A stretch of DNA of 64,000 bases from Sphingomonas daechungensis. Lineage in GTDB: Bacteria > Pseudomonadota > Alphaproteobacteria > Sphingomonadales > Sphingomonadaceae. Shown here in pieces: positions 33,152-42,222 of this stretch. Position 1 is the first letter of the stretch. Each line of letters opens with the position of its first letter. Below the pieces are notes generated by a model, which saw nothing but the letters and a program-made list of their open reading frames with translations, was not told where the DNA came from and searched no databases. A program made the position numbers and the translations under genes. The stretch is from NCBI RefSeq assembly GCF_014489495.1, contig NZ_CP060780.1:2057001-2121000 (forward strand), given 5' to 3'.

Positions 33152-34549
33152 TCAGTGGCGCACAGATCTAAAGCCGTTTCGAACGTCGTCCGTCCAAAAC
33201 TCCGGTTGTTCCCAGGCCATGAAGTGGCCGCCTTTCGGGTGGCGCTTGTAATAGATCATGTTCGGAAAGGCCGCCTTCGCCCATGTCTCAGGCACCTGGT
33301 AAAGTTCTGTCGGGTTGGAGCTGATGACGACCGGGACGGTCACACCCTGCGGCTTGAAGAACGCAAGCTTGTTCTCCCAGTACAGACGCGCGGAAGACAC
33401 CGCCGTCTCGGTCAGCCAATAGAGGGTAATGTTATCGAGAACGTCGTCGCAACTAAGCCCTTCGCTTACCCCATCGAACACGCGCGAGATCATTTTCAGG
33501 CTCTCATCGTCATGATCAAGAATCCAGGCGGCGAGGCCGATCGGCGAATCCTCAAGCGCATAGAGAGTCTGCGGTCGAAGCGTCATCTCGTTGGCGTAGC
33601 CCAGGCCCTTCCCAAAAAAGAATTTCAGCTGTTCCAGGGCCTTCTGCTCATCGGCCGAGAGTCCTGAAGGGGCCGGCCCACCGTTCACCGCCGCGAAAAT
33701 CTCCTCGGGAACCGCGGACGGCATGTTCAAATGAATACCTCGAACATGGTCGGAATGATTCACTGCAAGTTGTTCGGTGACCGGATCGCCCCAGTCGCCG
33801 CCGGATGCGACAAACTGATCGTAACCGAGCCTCTGCATCAGCATGGTCCACGCCTTTGCAATGCGGACTGGCTCCCATCCGAGCTCGGTCGGCTTGCCGG
33901 AAAATCCGTAGCCGGGAAGCGACGGGATCACGACGTCAAAGGAGTCTTCGGCTTTTCCGCCGTGAGCCGTGGGGTTCACCAGCGGGTCGATGATCTTCAA
34001 TTGCTCAATGATCGATCCGGGCCAGCCGTGGGTGACGATGATCGGTAGCGCGCCTGGATTCTTTGACTTGGCGTGGATGAAGTGAATGTCCAGCCCGTCA
34101 ATTGTGGTCACGAACATCGGCAGCGCGTTCAGCCGAGCTTCGATCTTTCTCCAGTCGTATTGGTTCGCCCAATAATCGGCAAGCTTCTGCATCGTCGCGA
34201 GCTGCACGCCCTGTGTGGGATTTGGCACAAGCTCTCGGCTGGGCCATCGCGTGGATTTCACCCGCCGCTTTAGGTCCGCCAGTTGCTCATCCGTTGCGTG
34301 GAATTTGAAAGGTCGGATCGATGCGTCGGCGCTCGGATCAGCCGTCGCGCCAATGAAAGCGCTTCGGGCAATCGGCGCAGACGATGAGGTCGGCTCTGGC
34401 GTCTGCGTGACGGTCTGAGAAGGAGTTGGTGACGGCGGAGGCATCGACTGAGCGCCGGCTGCGCCCATTGGAATTAGGACGCCGACAGCGCCGAGCACTG
34501 TGGAGGTAAGGAAATGACGCCTGGCAAGCGGAGGATGCAGTGCAAACAT
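33152..34549 (-). CDS. Exported microsomal-type epoxide hydrolase
   Basis: The 465-residue protein has a Tat-like signal (LARRHFLTSTVLGAVG), a Pro/Ser/Thr linker, then the epoxide hydrolase N-terminal domain (IRPFKFHATDEQLADLKRRV; WPSRELVP). The catalytic domain shows VTHGWPGSIIEQL, the nucleophile Asp in ASGGDWGDPVTEQL, lid Tyr residues and the catalytic His in KGGHFMAWEQPEFW. Function: hydrolysis of epoxides to diols, substrate unknown. Intact. A second epoxide-hydrolase-like gene lies 1.1 kb downstream. Confidence 0.92.
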   Translation of the reverse strand: MFALHPPLARRHFLTSTVLGAVGVLIPMGAAGAQSMPPPSPTPSQTVTQTPEPTSSSAPIARSAFIGATADPSADASIRPFKFHATDEQLADLKRRVKSTRWPSRELVPNPTQGVQLATMQKLADYWANQYDWRKIEARLNALPMFVTTIDGLDIHFIHAKSKNPGALPIIVTHGWPGSIIEQLKIIDPLVNPTAHGGKAEDSFDVVIPSLPGYGFSGKPTELGWEPVRIAKAWTMLMQRLGYDQFVASGGDWGDPVTEQLAVNHSDHVRGIHLNMPSAVPEEIFAAVNGGPAPSGLSADEQKALEQLKFFFGKGLGYANEMTLRPQTLYALEDSPIGLAAWILDHDDESLKMISRVFDGVSEGLSCDDVLDNITLYWLTETAVSSARLYWENKLAFFKPQGVTVPVVISSNPTELYQVPETWAKAAFPNMIYYKRHPKGGHFMAWEQPEFWTDDVRNGFRSVRH

Positions 34550-35005
34550 GTGGGGCCCTTCTCGTCAAAGTGAGGAGATGCACACGTACAGTCGGTCCGG
34601 CGCCCTCCGGGGCGCAGGCCGCAGTCTCGTGACGGGGCCGATGACGAGCGCTTCGACTTTCCGAAGCATCGACTCGATCGCGGTAACCGCCGTGCCTTAG
34701 CAGTCATCTGCCGTTGCCGTGAGTAGTCGACTCGAAGGTCTCAGCTTGAACTTATCCACAGGCCAGTAAGCGGGAGTTCCCAGCCACTATCCAAAGTCGG
34801 TCGAATGCTGCGGCAAGCTGAACTAGCGGCAGGTTTGGGTCGAAAGCTGCCACTAACTCGGCGCTGAATATTTAGCGTTGCCACCCGCGGGCCACCGTGC
34901 CAGCGTCCGACCCGCCCGCTAGCTGAGTCTCGCTAGCCGGCGCGTGCAGCATTCGGGGAAGCTGTACATGAGAACGGGGAACAGCGGACGCCGAGGGCGT
35001 CCGCA
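34550..35005. other. 456-bp non-coding stretch before the MBOAT gene
   Basis: No credible gene. It contains one clear and one degraded copy of the small inverted repeat (about 34775-34860) and presumably the promoter for the MBOAT gene at its right end. Confidence 0.6.
34824..34860. repeat. Small inverted repeat, copy 4
   Basis: TAGCGGCAGGTTTGGGTCGA followed by AAGCTGCCACTAAC, matching copies 1 and 3 in core and ends. A degraded version (GCCACTATCC...GGTCGAATGCTG) lies just before it near 34780. Confidence 0.6.
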
Positions 35006-36426
35006 ATGATATTCAATTCGCTGACCTTCCTGGTCTTCTTCGCGCTCGTGCTCGCGCTGCACAACGCGCCGTTTTTCAGCTGGCACCAGAAGAAGATCAA
35101 CCTGCTGATCGCGTCGTACCTGTTCTACGCCGCGTGGAACCCGCCGTTCGTGATCCTACTGTGGGTTTCGACCGTCGTCGACTGGTGGGCGGCCCAGTGG
35201 ATGGTGCGCGCGAAGCAGGAGCGGACGCGCAAGATGTGGATGATCATCTCGGTGGTCGTGAACATCGGCATGCTCGGCTATTTCAAGTACGGCGAGTTCC
35301 TGCTCGAGAATTTCGTCATGCTCGCGGCGTCGATCGGCATCGATTACCAGCCGCCGAAGTGGGACATCATCCTGCCGGTCGGGATCAGCTTCTACACCTT
35401 CGCGACCCTGTCCTACACGTTGGACGTCTACCTCCGGCGGGCGAAGCCGGCGCAGCACTTCCTGGATTATGCGCTGTTCGTGACCTTCTTCCCGCACCTG
35501 GTCGCGGGTCCGATCATGCGGCCGACCGAGCTGGTGCCCCAGTTCGCGAACACGCGCCGAGCGACTGCGCATCAATTGTACTTCGGCCTGGCGCTGATCA
35601 CCCTCGGCCTGTTCCAGAAGGTGGTGCTTGCGGACGGCTTCCTCGCGCCCGTCGTGGAGAAGGTTTACGACGCGCATCGGGCGTTCCGATGGCGCTCGAC
35701 GCCTGGGTCGCGACGCTGGCGTTCAGCGGGCAGATCTTCTGCGACTTCGCGGGCTATTCGACAACCGCGATCGGCGTTGCGATGTGCCTGGGCTTCGCGA
35801 TGCCCGACAACTTTCGCTTCCCGTATGCGGCGGTCGGCTTTTCGGACTTCTGGCGGCGATGGCACATCACATTGTCGAGCTGGCTTCGCGACTACCTCTA
35901 CATTCCGCTCGGAGGGAACCGGCATGGCCCGGCGCGGACCTATACCGCGCTGATGGGGACGATGCTGCTCGGCGGCCTATGGCACGGAGCGGCCTGGACC
36001 TTCGTCGTCTGGGGTGGGCTCCATGGGCTCTACCTGGTGGTTGAACGCTGGCTGCGGGCGCGATTCAAAGGCTGGACGCCGGGGCCGCTGGCCTTCGTCG
36101 GCCTCGGCCTGCTGACGTACGTCCTGGTCAACATCACCTGGGTGTTCTTCCGCGCCAAGGACTTCACCGTCGCCTCGACCATGCTGCAGTCGATGGCGGG
36201 GCTGGCGGCGGATCCGATCCCGATGATCGCGCTGCTGCCGATGATCTATGCGCTCGTGATCGTCGGCGGGATTGTCGGAACGCATTGGTGGATGCGCGAC
36301 AAGACGCTGGAAATCGCGGTGGAGCGAACGCCCGCATGGCTCGTCGGCGGACTGCTGGCGATCATGGCGGTCGCGGTTCTTGCAGAACAGGGGAAAGGCA
36401 GTGCCTTCATCTACTTCCAGTTCTGA
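35006..36426 (+). CDS. MBOAT-family membrane O-acyltransferase (AlgI-like, one-base frameshift)
   Basis: Polytopic inner-membrane enzyme that transfers acyl (often acetyl) groups to an extracytoplasmic polysaccharide or other acceptor. Family features: FNSLTFLVFFALVLAL at the start, YFKYGEFLLENF, GISFYTFATLSYTLDVY, FPHLVAGPIMRPTEL, DFWRRWHITLSSWLRDYLYI and the catalytic His segment LGGLWHGAAWTFVVWG. The GGG at 35679-35681 lacks one G; correcting it gives DAHRGVPMALDAWVATLAF. About 473 residues. Followed with overlap by a GDSR-motif protein, the usual SGNH-like partner position. Confidence 0.93.
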
Positions 36427-37593
36427 CCCCGGCTCCGCGCCGAAGGGCATCGTCGAGCGTGAAGGCGCGCTTCCGGCGGGCCTCAGGCTGACCGCATCGG
36501 ATCGGCCGGGCCAGGCTCAGCCGGTTCCGACGCGGGATGTGCCGGCGCAGCCGTGGGGACGGATTGCGCTTGGTGTGCTGGCCGCGTTGGTCGTCGGCGG
36601 GATCGCGCTCGAGGTGAATGCGCGGGAACGGATCGGCCTTCACGCGGGCGACCTCGACAATAGCGAGATTTCCTGGAGCAACGAGAAGATCAGAGCGGCC
36701 GGAGCGCCGGTCGCGATCGTCGGCGATTCCCGCATCCTGTTCGACACCGATCTCGACCGCTTCGAAGCGCTGACCGGGGTGCGGCCGATCCAGCTTGCGA
36801 TCCACGGGACCAGTGCGCTCACCCTCCTCGAGGACATGGCGGACGACAAGGATTTCAACGGACTCCTGATTGTCGGGCTCGCCGACACGATGTTCTTCCA
36901 GCCGTTCGACGGATACGGCGGCTACGTCAAAAAATGGCATGAGTTCAGGGCGCCCTACCGGGTCGTGTCGAACGAGATCGACCACATGCTCCAGCGTCAC
37001 CTCGCCTTCCTCGATTCCAACTATCGCCTCAGTGTTCTCGCCCATCGGCTGGACGACGACTTCCGGCCCGGCGTCGAAGGCCCCAAGGACGATATCTGGA
37101 AGCTGCAGGAAGTCGGTGAGCATCGGGCGACATATCTGTGGGACCGGGTGGAATATGACCCGGCGTGGCGCGCCAGGACGCGCTGGGCCTGGAAAGGCTT
37201 CAAGGACCCCTTCCCCTACACGCCGGACCTCATCGCCAAGGGTCATGCGAGGGCCAAGGCCGCCGTGGACAAGATTCGCACCCGAGGTGGCGACGTCATC
37301 TTCGTTCGTCCCCCTCGGCGCCAGAACTGCGCGTGAACGAGGAAGCCCAGGTCCCCAAGGCCAAGGGTTGGGACGTCATCCTGCGCAACACGGAGAGCGC
37401 CGGCATCCACATCGACGATCTGCCCGGCGCAAAGGACCTTCCCTTGCCGGAATTTTCCCACCTCGGACGCAAGTGCGCGACGGTCTTCACCGACATTTAC
37501 GTTCGGAAACTGACGGAACTGACGCCTCGGCTGCAGTTGCGCGCAGACGCTCCGCCGCCGCTGACCAAGGACTATTGCGTCCCGACCACTTAG
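36401..37593 (+). CDS. SGNH/GDSL-like membrane-anchored partner of the MBOAT enzyme (one-base frameshift)
   Basis: One N-terminal membrane span (GRIALGVLAALVVGGIAL) anchors an extracytoplasmic domain containing PVAIVGDSRILFDTDLD, an SGNH-like block I with the nucleophile Ser, and later QLAIHGTSALTLLED. Proteins of this kind sit beside AlgI-type MBOATs and pass or hydrolyse acyl groups (as AlgJ/AlgX do). The GTG at 36401 overlaps the MBOAT end by 26 bases and is the most upstream good start. The CCCCC at 37310-37314 lacks a base; restoration joins VIFVRPP to SAPELRVNEEAQV. About 397 residues. Catalytic activity not demonstrable here. Confidence 0.8.
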
Positions 37594-38036
37594 CCGGGGA
37601 AGCTGCCCGTCGCGTCGACCCATTTGTCGACGAGCTTTTGATAATCCTCGGTCCGCATCTCCTTGAGTCCCTCGGTGTTCAGCCAGGCGCGATGAATACT
37701 CTCGGCACCGAAGTGATGCATCGGCTTGAACCGCGAGGGATCGTCAAAGCTGGCGACGGTCAGGTCCATGTTCTCGCTGCCTTCCTTGAAACGAAAGCCA
37801 AACGAGGTCCCGCATTCGCGGCAGTAGGAGCGCTCCGCAATTGGGGAGCTGTCGTACCAGTCGGGCTCATGCTCCCAGGCGACGTCGGACTGCTTCACGT
37901 TCTTGAAGGCGATGGAGATTGAGCCGGTCGCGCGTTGGCACATTCGGCAGTGGCAGAGGTACGCCTCGTCGTCGGCGATCTTCGCCGTGTAACGAACCCG
38001 CCCGCAAGCACATCCGCCGGACATTTCGTCAGCCAC
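37590..38036 (-). CDS. GFA (glutathione-dependent formaldehyde-activating-like) zinc protein
   Basis: Family Mss4-like GFA domain, a zinc-binding beta fold. Cysteines appear in order in GGCACGRVRY (CxC), YLCHCRMCQRATG (CxxCxxC pattern) and YCRECGTSFGFRF (CxxC). About 148 residues. I start at GTG 38036, which has GGGAGG seven bases upstream; ATGs at 38024 and further up are alternatives. Biochemical role for this subgroup is unknown; formaldehyde activity is not implied. Its stop overlaps the stop of the converging SGNH gene. Confidence 0.87.
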   Translation of the reverse strand: MADEMSGGCACGRVRYTAKIADDEAYLCHCRMCQRATGSISIAFKNVKQSDVAWEHEPDWYDSSPIAERSYCRECGTSFGFRFKEGSENMDLTVASFDDPSRFKPMHHFGAESIHRAWLNTEGLKEMRTEDYQKLVDKWVDATGSFPG

Positions 38037-38083
38037 TTTGATCCTCCCTTGGTGAAGCGACATTTGCGCGGCTAAGGGGCGGC

Positions 38084-39088
38084 ATGTCCAGCGGGCCAAG
38101 CGCGCAAGAGATCTGGAAGGACGCGACCTGGCTCGCGCAGGCGGTCGATCCGCGCGCAGGGCTTGTCCGGCTCGTCGAGATGACGCCCGACGACTACCGT
38201 GAGGCCAGTTTCCTCGACGATCGCATGTTTCAGCAGCGGCCGAGGATCACGCATCTCGTGCCGTGGGCCAGTGTGCTCGGATCGGCGCCGTCAAATCCGC
38301 GACGAGACGCCCGCTGGATCTTTCACATCAGCCATGTCGGCTCGACCTTGATCGCCAGACTGCTCGGCGAGATCGAGGGGGTCCTGTCCGTCCGCGAGCC
38401 GCGGGCACTTCGGGACCTGACGTTCTTCCCGGCGGAGGTCCGGGCCCGCTTCATCCCGCTGGTCCAGGCACTGTTCTCGCGCTCGTTCACGCCGGATGGA
38501 GCAGCCCTCATCAAGGCGACCAGCTTCGTTAGCGAAATTGCGGCGGAGCTGATCCCGGACAACGGGAAGGCCCTGTTTCTCTACACGACTCCGAAGTCCT
38601 TCATTCCGGGAATTCTCGCCGGCGAGAATTCGCGGAAGGAACTCGCAGGCCGCGCGGAGCAGCGGATGGCCAGACTCGCGAACCGAGGGGTCCAACTACC
38701 GCCGCCGCGACACGAAGCAGACCTGGCCGCGGCGGCCTGGGCATCGGAAATGGTTGCCCTGCAGACCGTCTCGAATGCTGAGGTGCGGTGGGCCGATTTC
38801 GACACAGTGCTCGAGGACATGCGGGGCTCGCTGACCTGGATGGCCGAGTTTTTCGGCTTCGACGCCAGCAAGAAGCGACTGGAGGAAATCGCTACGGGAC
38901 CGCTGACCCGTCGCTATTCCAAGGCCACGCAGTACGAGTACAGCCCTGAGCTGCGCCGAGAGCTGCTTGCTGAAGCCGGGCGAACGCATCGCGCCGATAT
39001 CGACAGCGCGCTTGCCATGCTCGACGCGGCGTCCGAAACAGCGCCATTGCTTCGAAAGGCCCTCGACCGGGCGCAGGCGGAGAGCTGA
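38084..39088 (+). CDS. Sulfotransferase-like P-loop protein
   Basis: A 334-residue protein with a Walker-like PAPS-loop region DARWIFHISHVGSTLIARLL (the ShVGST form rather than the usual PRSGTT) and a late YSKATQYEYSPELR segment resembling the 3' phosphate and dimer regions of sulfotransferases. The fold is likely, the activity less so; it may bind a nucleotide or be inactive. The next gene, a dioxygenase, starts directly at its stop (TGA/ATG adjacent), pointing to one operon and a shared modification pathway. Confidence 0.7.
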   Translation: MSSGPSAQEIWKDATWLAQAVDPRAGLVRLVEMTPDDYREASFLDDRMFQQRPRITHLVPWASVLGSAPSNPRRDARWIFHISHVGSTLIARLLGEIEGVLSVREPRALRDLTFFPAEVRARFIPLVQALFSRSFTPDGAALIKATSFVSEIAAELIPDNGKALFLYTTPKSFIPGILAGENSRKELAGRAEQRMARLANRGVQLPPPRHEADLAAAAWASEMVALQTVSNAEVRWADFDTVLEDMRGSLTWMAEFFGFDASKKRLEEIATGPLTRRYSKATQYEYSPELRRELLAEAGRTHRADIDSALAMLDAASETAPLLRKALDRAQAES

Positions 39089-39751
39089 ATGTATCGGGTC
39101 CTGGATATCCTGACACCGCAAGAGGTGGCGGAATGCCGCCAGATCGCGGCTTCGGCGACCTTCGTGCACGGCAAGATCAGCAACCCGCACAACACGGCGA
39201 AGCAGAACGAGCAGCTCCACGAGCAAGGCGCATACCAGCGCAGCGCAAAGATCGTGGCCGATGCGTTGCTACGGAGCGAAGAGTTCCACGAGTTCGCCTT
39301 CCCGGCGCAAATCGCTCCGCCCCTGCTGACACGGTACAAGCCGGGCATGCACTACGGCGCGCATGCCGACGCCGCCTACCTCAAGCTGCCACACGGCACC
39401 GTCCGCAGCGACCTCAGCTGCACGGTCTTCTTGAACGACCCTGGCGATTACGAGGGCGGATCGCTTCACGTGCGACTGGCTGACGCCAGCATCTGCTTCA
39501 AGCTCAATCCCGGCCAGGCGATCGTCTATCCTTCGGATACGCTGCACGAAGTCGAAGAAGTGACGAAGGGCGAACGGCTTGTTGCGATCACCTTCATCCA
39601 GAGCCGCGTGAAGGACCCGTTTCGGCGGCACATGCTGTTCGAGCTGAATGAGGTTGCCGCGCTCGAAGGACTGAAGATGGCGCCGGAGAATTTCAGCCGG
39701 ATGCAGCTAATCCAGGCGAACCTGCTGCGCTATTGGGGTGACCAGCCTTAG
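39089..39751 (+). CDS. PKHD-type Fe(II)/2-oxoglutarate hydroxylase (PiuC/YbiX family)
   Basis: The 220-residue family member carries the iron ligands HxD in YGAHADAAYLK and a distal His in SDTLHEVEEV, with RLVAITFIQSRVKD holding the 2-oxoglutarate Arg. Prolyl-4-hydroxylase-like family; PiuC relatives are iron-regulated in other bacteria. Here it follows a sulfotransferase-like gene with no gap. Intact. No Fur box could be picked out with confidence. Confidence 0.92.
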   Translation: MYRVLDILTPQEVAECRQIAASATFVHGKISNPHNTAKQNEQLHEQGAYQRSAKIVADALLRSEEFHEFAFPAQIAPPLLTRYKPGMHYGAHADAAYLKLPHGTVRSDLSCTVFLNDPGDYEGGSLHVRLADASICFKLNPGQAIVYPSDTLHEVEEVTKGERLVAITFIQSRVKDPFRRHMLFELNEVAALEGLKMAPENFSRMQLIQANLLRYWGDQP

Positions 39752-39756
39752 CAATT

Positions 39757-39820
39757 GTCATTGCGAGCATAGCGAAGCAATCCAGCTGGATCGCCACGTC
39801 GCTGCACTCCTCGCGATGAC
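39757..39820. repeat. REP-like palindromic repeat
   Basis: GTCATTGCGAGC and AGCGAAGCAATCCAGC pair in inverted order with GCTGGATCGC and TCCTCGCGATGAC, forming an imperfect stem-loop of about 64 bases right after the PKHD gene. GTCATTGCGAGCG-type elements are dispersed in many alphaproteobacterial genomes. Confidence 0.8.
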
Positions 39821-39828
39821 GAAGGTGT

Positions 39829-40857
39829 CTACGCCGCCTTTTGCAGGTGCTTGCGACCGAGCAGCTCGGCGATCTGCACAGCGTTCAGCGCCGCGCCCTT
39901 GCGGAGGTTGTCGCTGACCACCCACAGGCTGAGGCCATTCTCGACCGTCGAATCCTCGCGGATCCGGGAGACGTAGGTCGCATATTCGCCGACGCATTCG
40001 ATCGGCGTGACGTAGCCGCCATCCTCTCGCTTATCGACGACCATCACCCCCGGCGCCTCGCGCAGGATGTTGCGCGCTTCGTCGGCGGAAATCTCGTTCT
40101 CGAACTCGATGTTCACCGCCTCTGAATGGCCGACAAACACGGGCACACGGACGCAAGTCGCGGTCAGCTTGATCGACGGGCCGAGGATCTTCTTCGTCTC
40201 GACGACCATCTTCCACTCTTCCTTGGTCGAGCCGTCGTCGAGGAAGGTGTCGATGTGCGGGATGACGTTGAAAGCGATTTGCTTGGTGAACTTCACCGGC
40301 TCGTTGGCATCGCCGACGAAAATGTTGCGGGACTGCTCGAACAGCTCATCCATGCCCTGCTTCCCGGCGCCCGACACCGACTGGTAAGTGGCGACGACCA
40401 CGCGCTTGATGCGGGCAGCGTCGTGCAGCGGCTTCAGCGCCACCACCAGCTGGGCGGTGGAACAGTTCGGGTTCGCGATGATGTTTTTCCTGGTGTAGCC
40501 GACGATCGCCTCGGCATTCACTTCGGGCACGATCAGCGGAACGTCCGGATCCATCCGATAGAGCGAGCTGTTGTCGATGACCGTGCAGCCGGCCTGCGCC
40601 GCGCGCGGCGCGTGCACTTTGCTGACGTCCGATCCGGCGGCGAACAGGGCAATGTCCCAACCGCTGAAGTCGAAATGCTCGAGGTTCTTGACCTTGAGCT
40701 CCTGCCCGCTGTCGCCGAAGTCGATGATGTCGCCCGTCGAGCGCGGCGAAGCCACCGCTGCAATCTCGTCCAGCGGAAACTGCCGCTCCGCAAGGATATT
40801 GAGCATCTCCCGCCCGACGTTTCCTGTCGCTCCGACAACTGCGACCCGATAGCCCAT
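39829..40857 (-). CDS. asd: Aspartate-semialdehyde dehydrogenase
   Basis: Reduces aspartyl phosphate to aspartate semialdehyde, leading to lysine, threonine, methionine and diaminopimelate. NADP loop VVGATGNVGREMLNIL at the N terminus, catalytic Cys in ANPNCSTAQLV, and SGAGKQGMDELFEQ and RVPVFVGHSEAVN downstream. 342 residues, intact. The ATG at 40857 begins the family-typical MGYRVAVVGATG. Supplies the DapF branch coded at 47257. Confidence 0.97.
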   Translation of the reverse strand: MGYRVAVVGATGNVGREMLNILAERQFPLDEIAAVASPRSTGDIIDFGDSGQELKVKNLEHFDFSGWDIALFAAGSDVSKVHAPRAAQAGCTVIDNSSLYRMDPDVPLIVPEVNAEAIVGYTRKNIIANPNCSTAQLVVALKPLHDAARIKRVVVATYQSVSGAGKQGMDELFEQSRNIFVGDANEPVKFTKQIAFNVIPHIDTFLDDGSTKEEWKMVVETKKILGPSIKLTATCVRVPVFVGHSEAVNIEFENEISADEARNILREAPGVMVVDKREDGGYVTPIECVGEYATYVSRIREDSTVENGLSLWVVSDNLRKGAALNAVQIAELLGRKHLQKAA

Positions 40858-41005
40858 TCTTCAGTCTCCGTTTCGGGATCGCACCTAGTGCACCCGCGTG
40901 GATTCACCAAGTGTCGGGATCCCAATTTTTTGGTATGAGAGTCGCCCAAGCGACGCGCCCCGCGGCAGCTCGCGAGACGCGCCCTCAGTGTGAAGGGAGG
41001 TCTCC

Positions 41006-41821
41006 GTGCCCGCGACAACCATTTCCTCTTCCAAGCCCTCCAAGGCCAGCATCCCGGTCCGGAGGATCACATTCGCCGACGCGAATGCGGCTTTGCGTGA
41101 GGGTTGGGCCGACTTCATGGAGATGCGCGGCGACCTGATCTTCGTCGGGCTGATCTACGTGCTGGTTGGCTTGGTCGCAGCGACCGCGATCATGGGCGGC
41201 GCCTTGCTGCCCCTGCTCTTTCCGATCGTCGCCGGGGTCGGACTTCTCGGTCCAATCGCCGCGCTCGGGTTCTACGAGATGGCGAGGCGGCGAGAGAGCG
41301 GCCTCCATTCGAACTGGCAGCACTTTCTCGACGTCCGCAAGCGCCCGGGAATCGACGAGATCAGCGCCGTGGCTGCGTTGCTCCTGGGGATTTTCGTCGC
41401 CTGGATATTTGTCGCCAGCGCGCTCTACATCGCACTGTTCGGCTGGTGGGAGCCGGATTCGATTGGCGCCTTCGTCAGCCGGGTGTTCACGACGCCGGAA
41501 GGCTGGGCGCTGATCGTCATCGGTAATGCGATCGGCCTCGCCTTCTCCGCCCTCGTCCTGGGCCTCAGCGTCGTCTCGCTGCCGATGCTGGTCGATTGCG
41601 ACATCAGCGCATCGGAAGCCGTCTCGACGTCATGGCGCGCCGTCCGGGAGAACCCGGGCGTGATGCTCCGCTGGGGGATCATCGTCGCGGCACTGCTGGT
41701 GCTCGGGTCGATCCCACTATTCGTGGGACTGGCGGTCGTGTTGCCGTGGCTCGGCTACGCGACCTGGCACCTCTACACGAAGCTGGTCGATCGCAGCGCG
41801 ATCAAGTCGCGCCGCGACTGA
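41006..41821 (+). CDS. DUF2189 multi-span membrane protein
   Basis: The 271-residue protein is recognised by the family opening VRRITFADANAALREGWADF and PIAALGFYEMARRRESG. It has about six hydrophobic spans. The start is GTG 41006, preceded by GGGAGG. Function unknown; the family is common near respiratory or stress genes in alphaproteobacteria. It lies four bases before the converging rplS stop. Confidence 0.85.
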   Translation: MPATTISSSKPSKASIPVRRITFADANAALREGWADFMEMRGDLIFVGLIYVLVGLVAATAIMGGALLPLLFPIVAGVGLLGPIAALGFYEMARRRESGLHSNWQHFLDVRKRPGIDEISAVAALLLGIFVAWIFVASALYIALFGWWEPDSIGAFVSRVFTTPEGWALIVIGNAIGLAFSALVLGLSVVSLPMLVDCDISASEAVSTSWRAVRENPGVMLRWGIIVAALLVLGSIPLFVGLAVVLPWLGYATWHLYTKLVDRSAIKSRRD

Positions 41822-41824
41822 ACC

Positions 41825-42222
41825 TTAGGCTTCGGTCGATTCCGCCTTGGCGGCTTCGCGGCGCGGGTCGCGACGCTCGGCGATGCGCGCCGACTTACCG
41901 CGACGGCCACGCAGATAGTAGAGCTTCGCACGGCGGACTGCACCGCGGCGAACGACCTCGATCGAATCGATCGACGGCGAATAGAGCGGGAAGACGCGCT
42001 CGACGCCTTCGCCGAAGCTGATCTTGCGGACGGTGAAGCTGGAACCGACGCCCTTGTTCGAACGGGCGATGCAAACGCCTTCGAACGCCTGGACGCGGCT
42101 GCGGTCGCCTTCGACGACCTTCACGCCAACGCGGAGGGTATCGCCAGGGCGGAATTCGGGACCTTCTTGTCGGCGGTCAGCGCTTCAATGGCTTCGCGCT
42201 CAAGAGTCTCGATCAGGTTCAT
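41825..42222 (-). CDS. rplS: Ribosomal protein bL19 (one-base frameshift)
   Basis: Large-subunit protein at the subunit interface. ATG 42222 ([15 protein letters not shown]) overlaps the trmD stop. The frame shifts at the GGG at 42158-42160; one more G gives [18 protein letters not shown] and joins [38 protein letters not shown] and [17 protein letters not shown]. About 132 residues, with a slightly longer C-terminal Ala/Glu tail. A ribosomal protein gene this conserved would not tolerate the break, so an error is likely. Confidence 0.95.
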
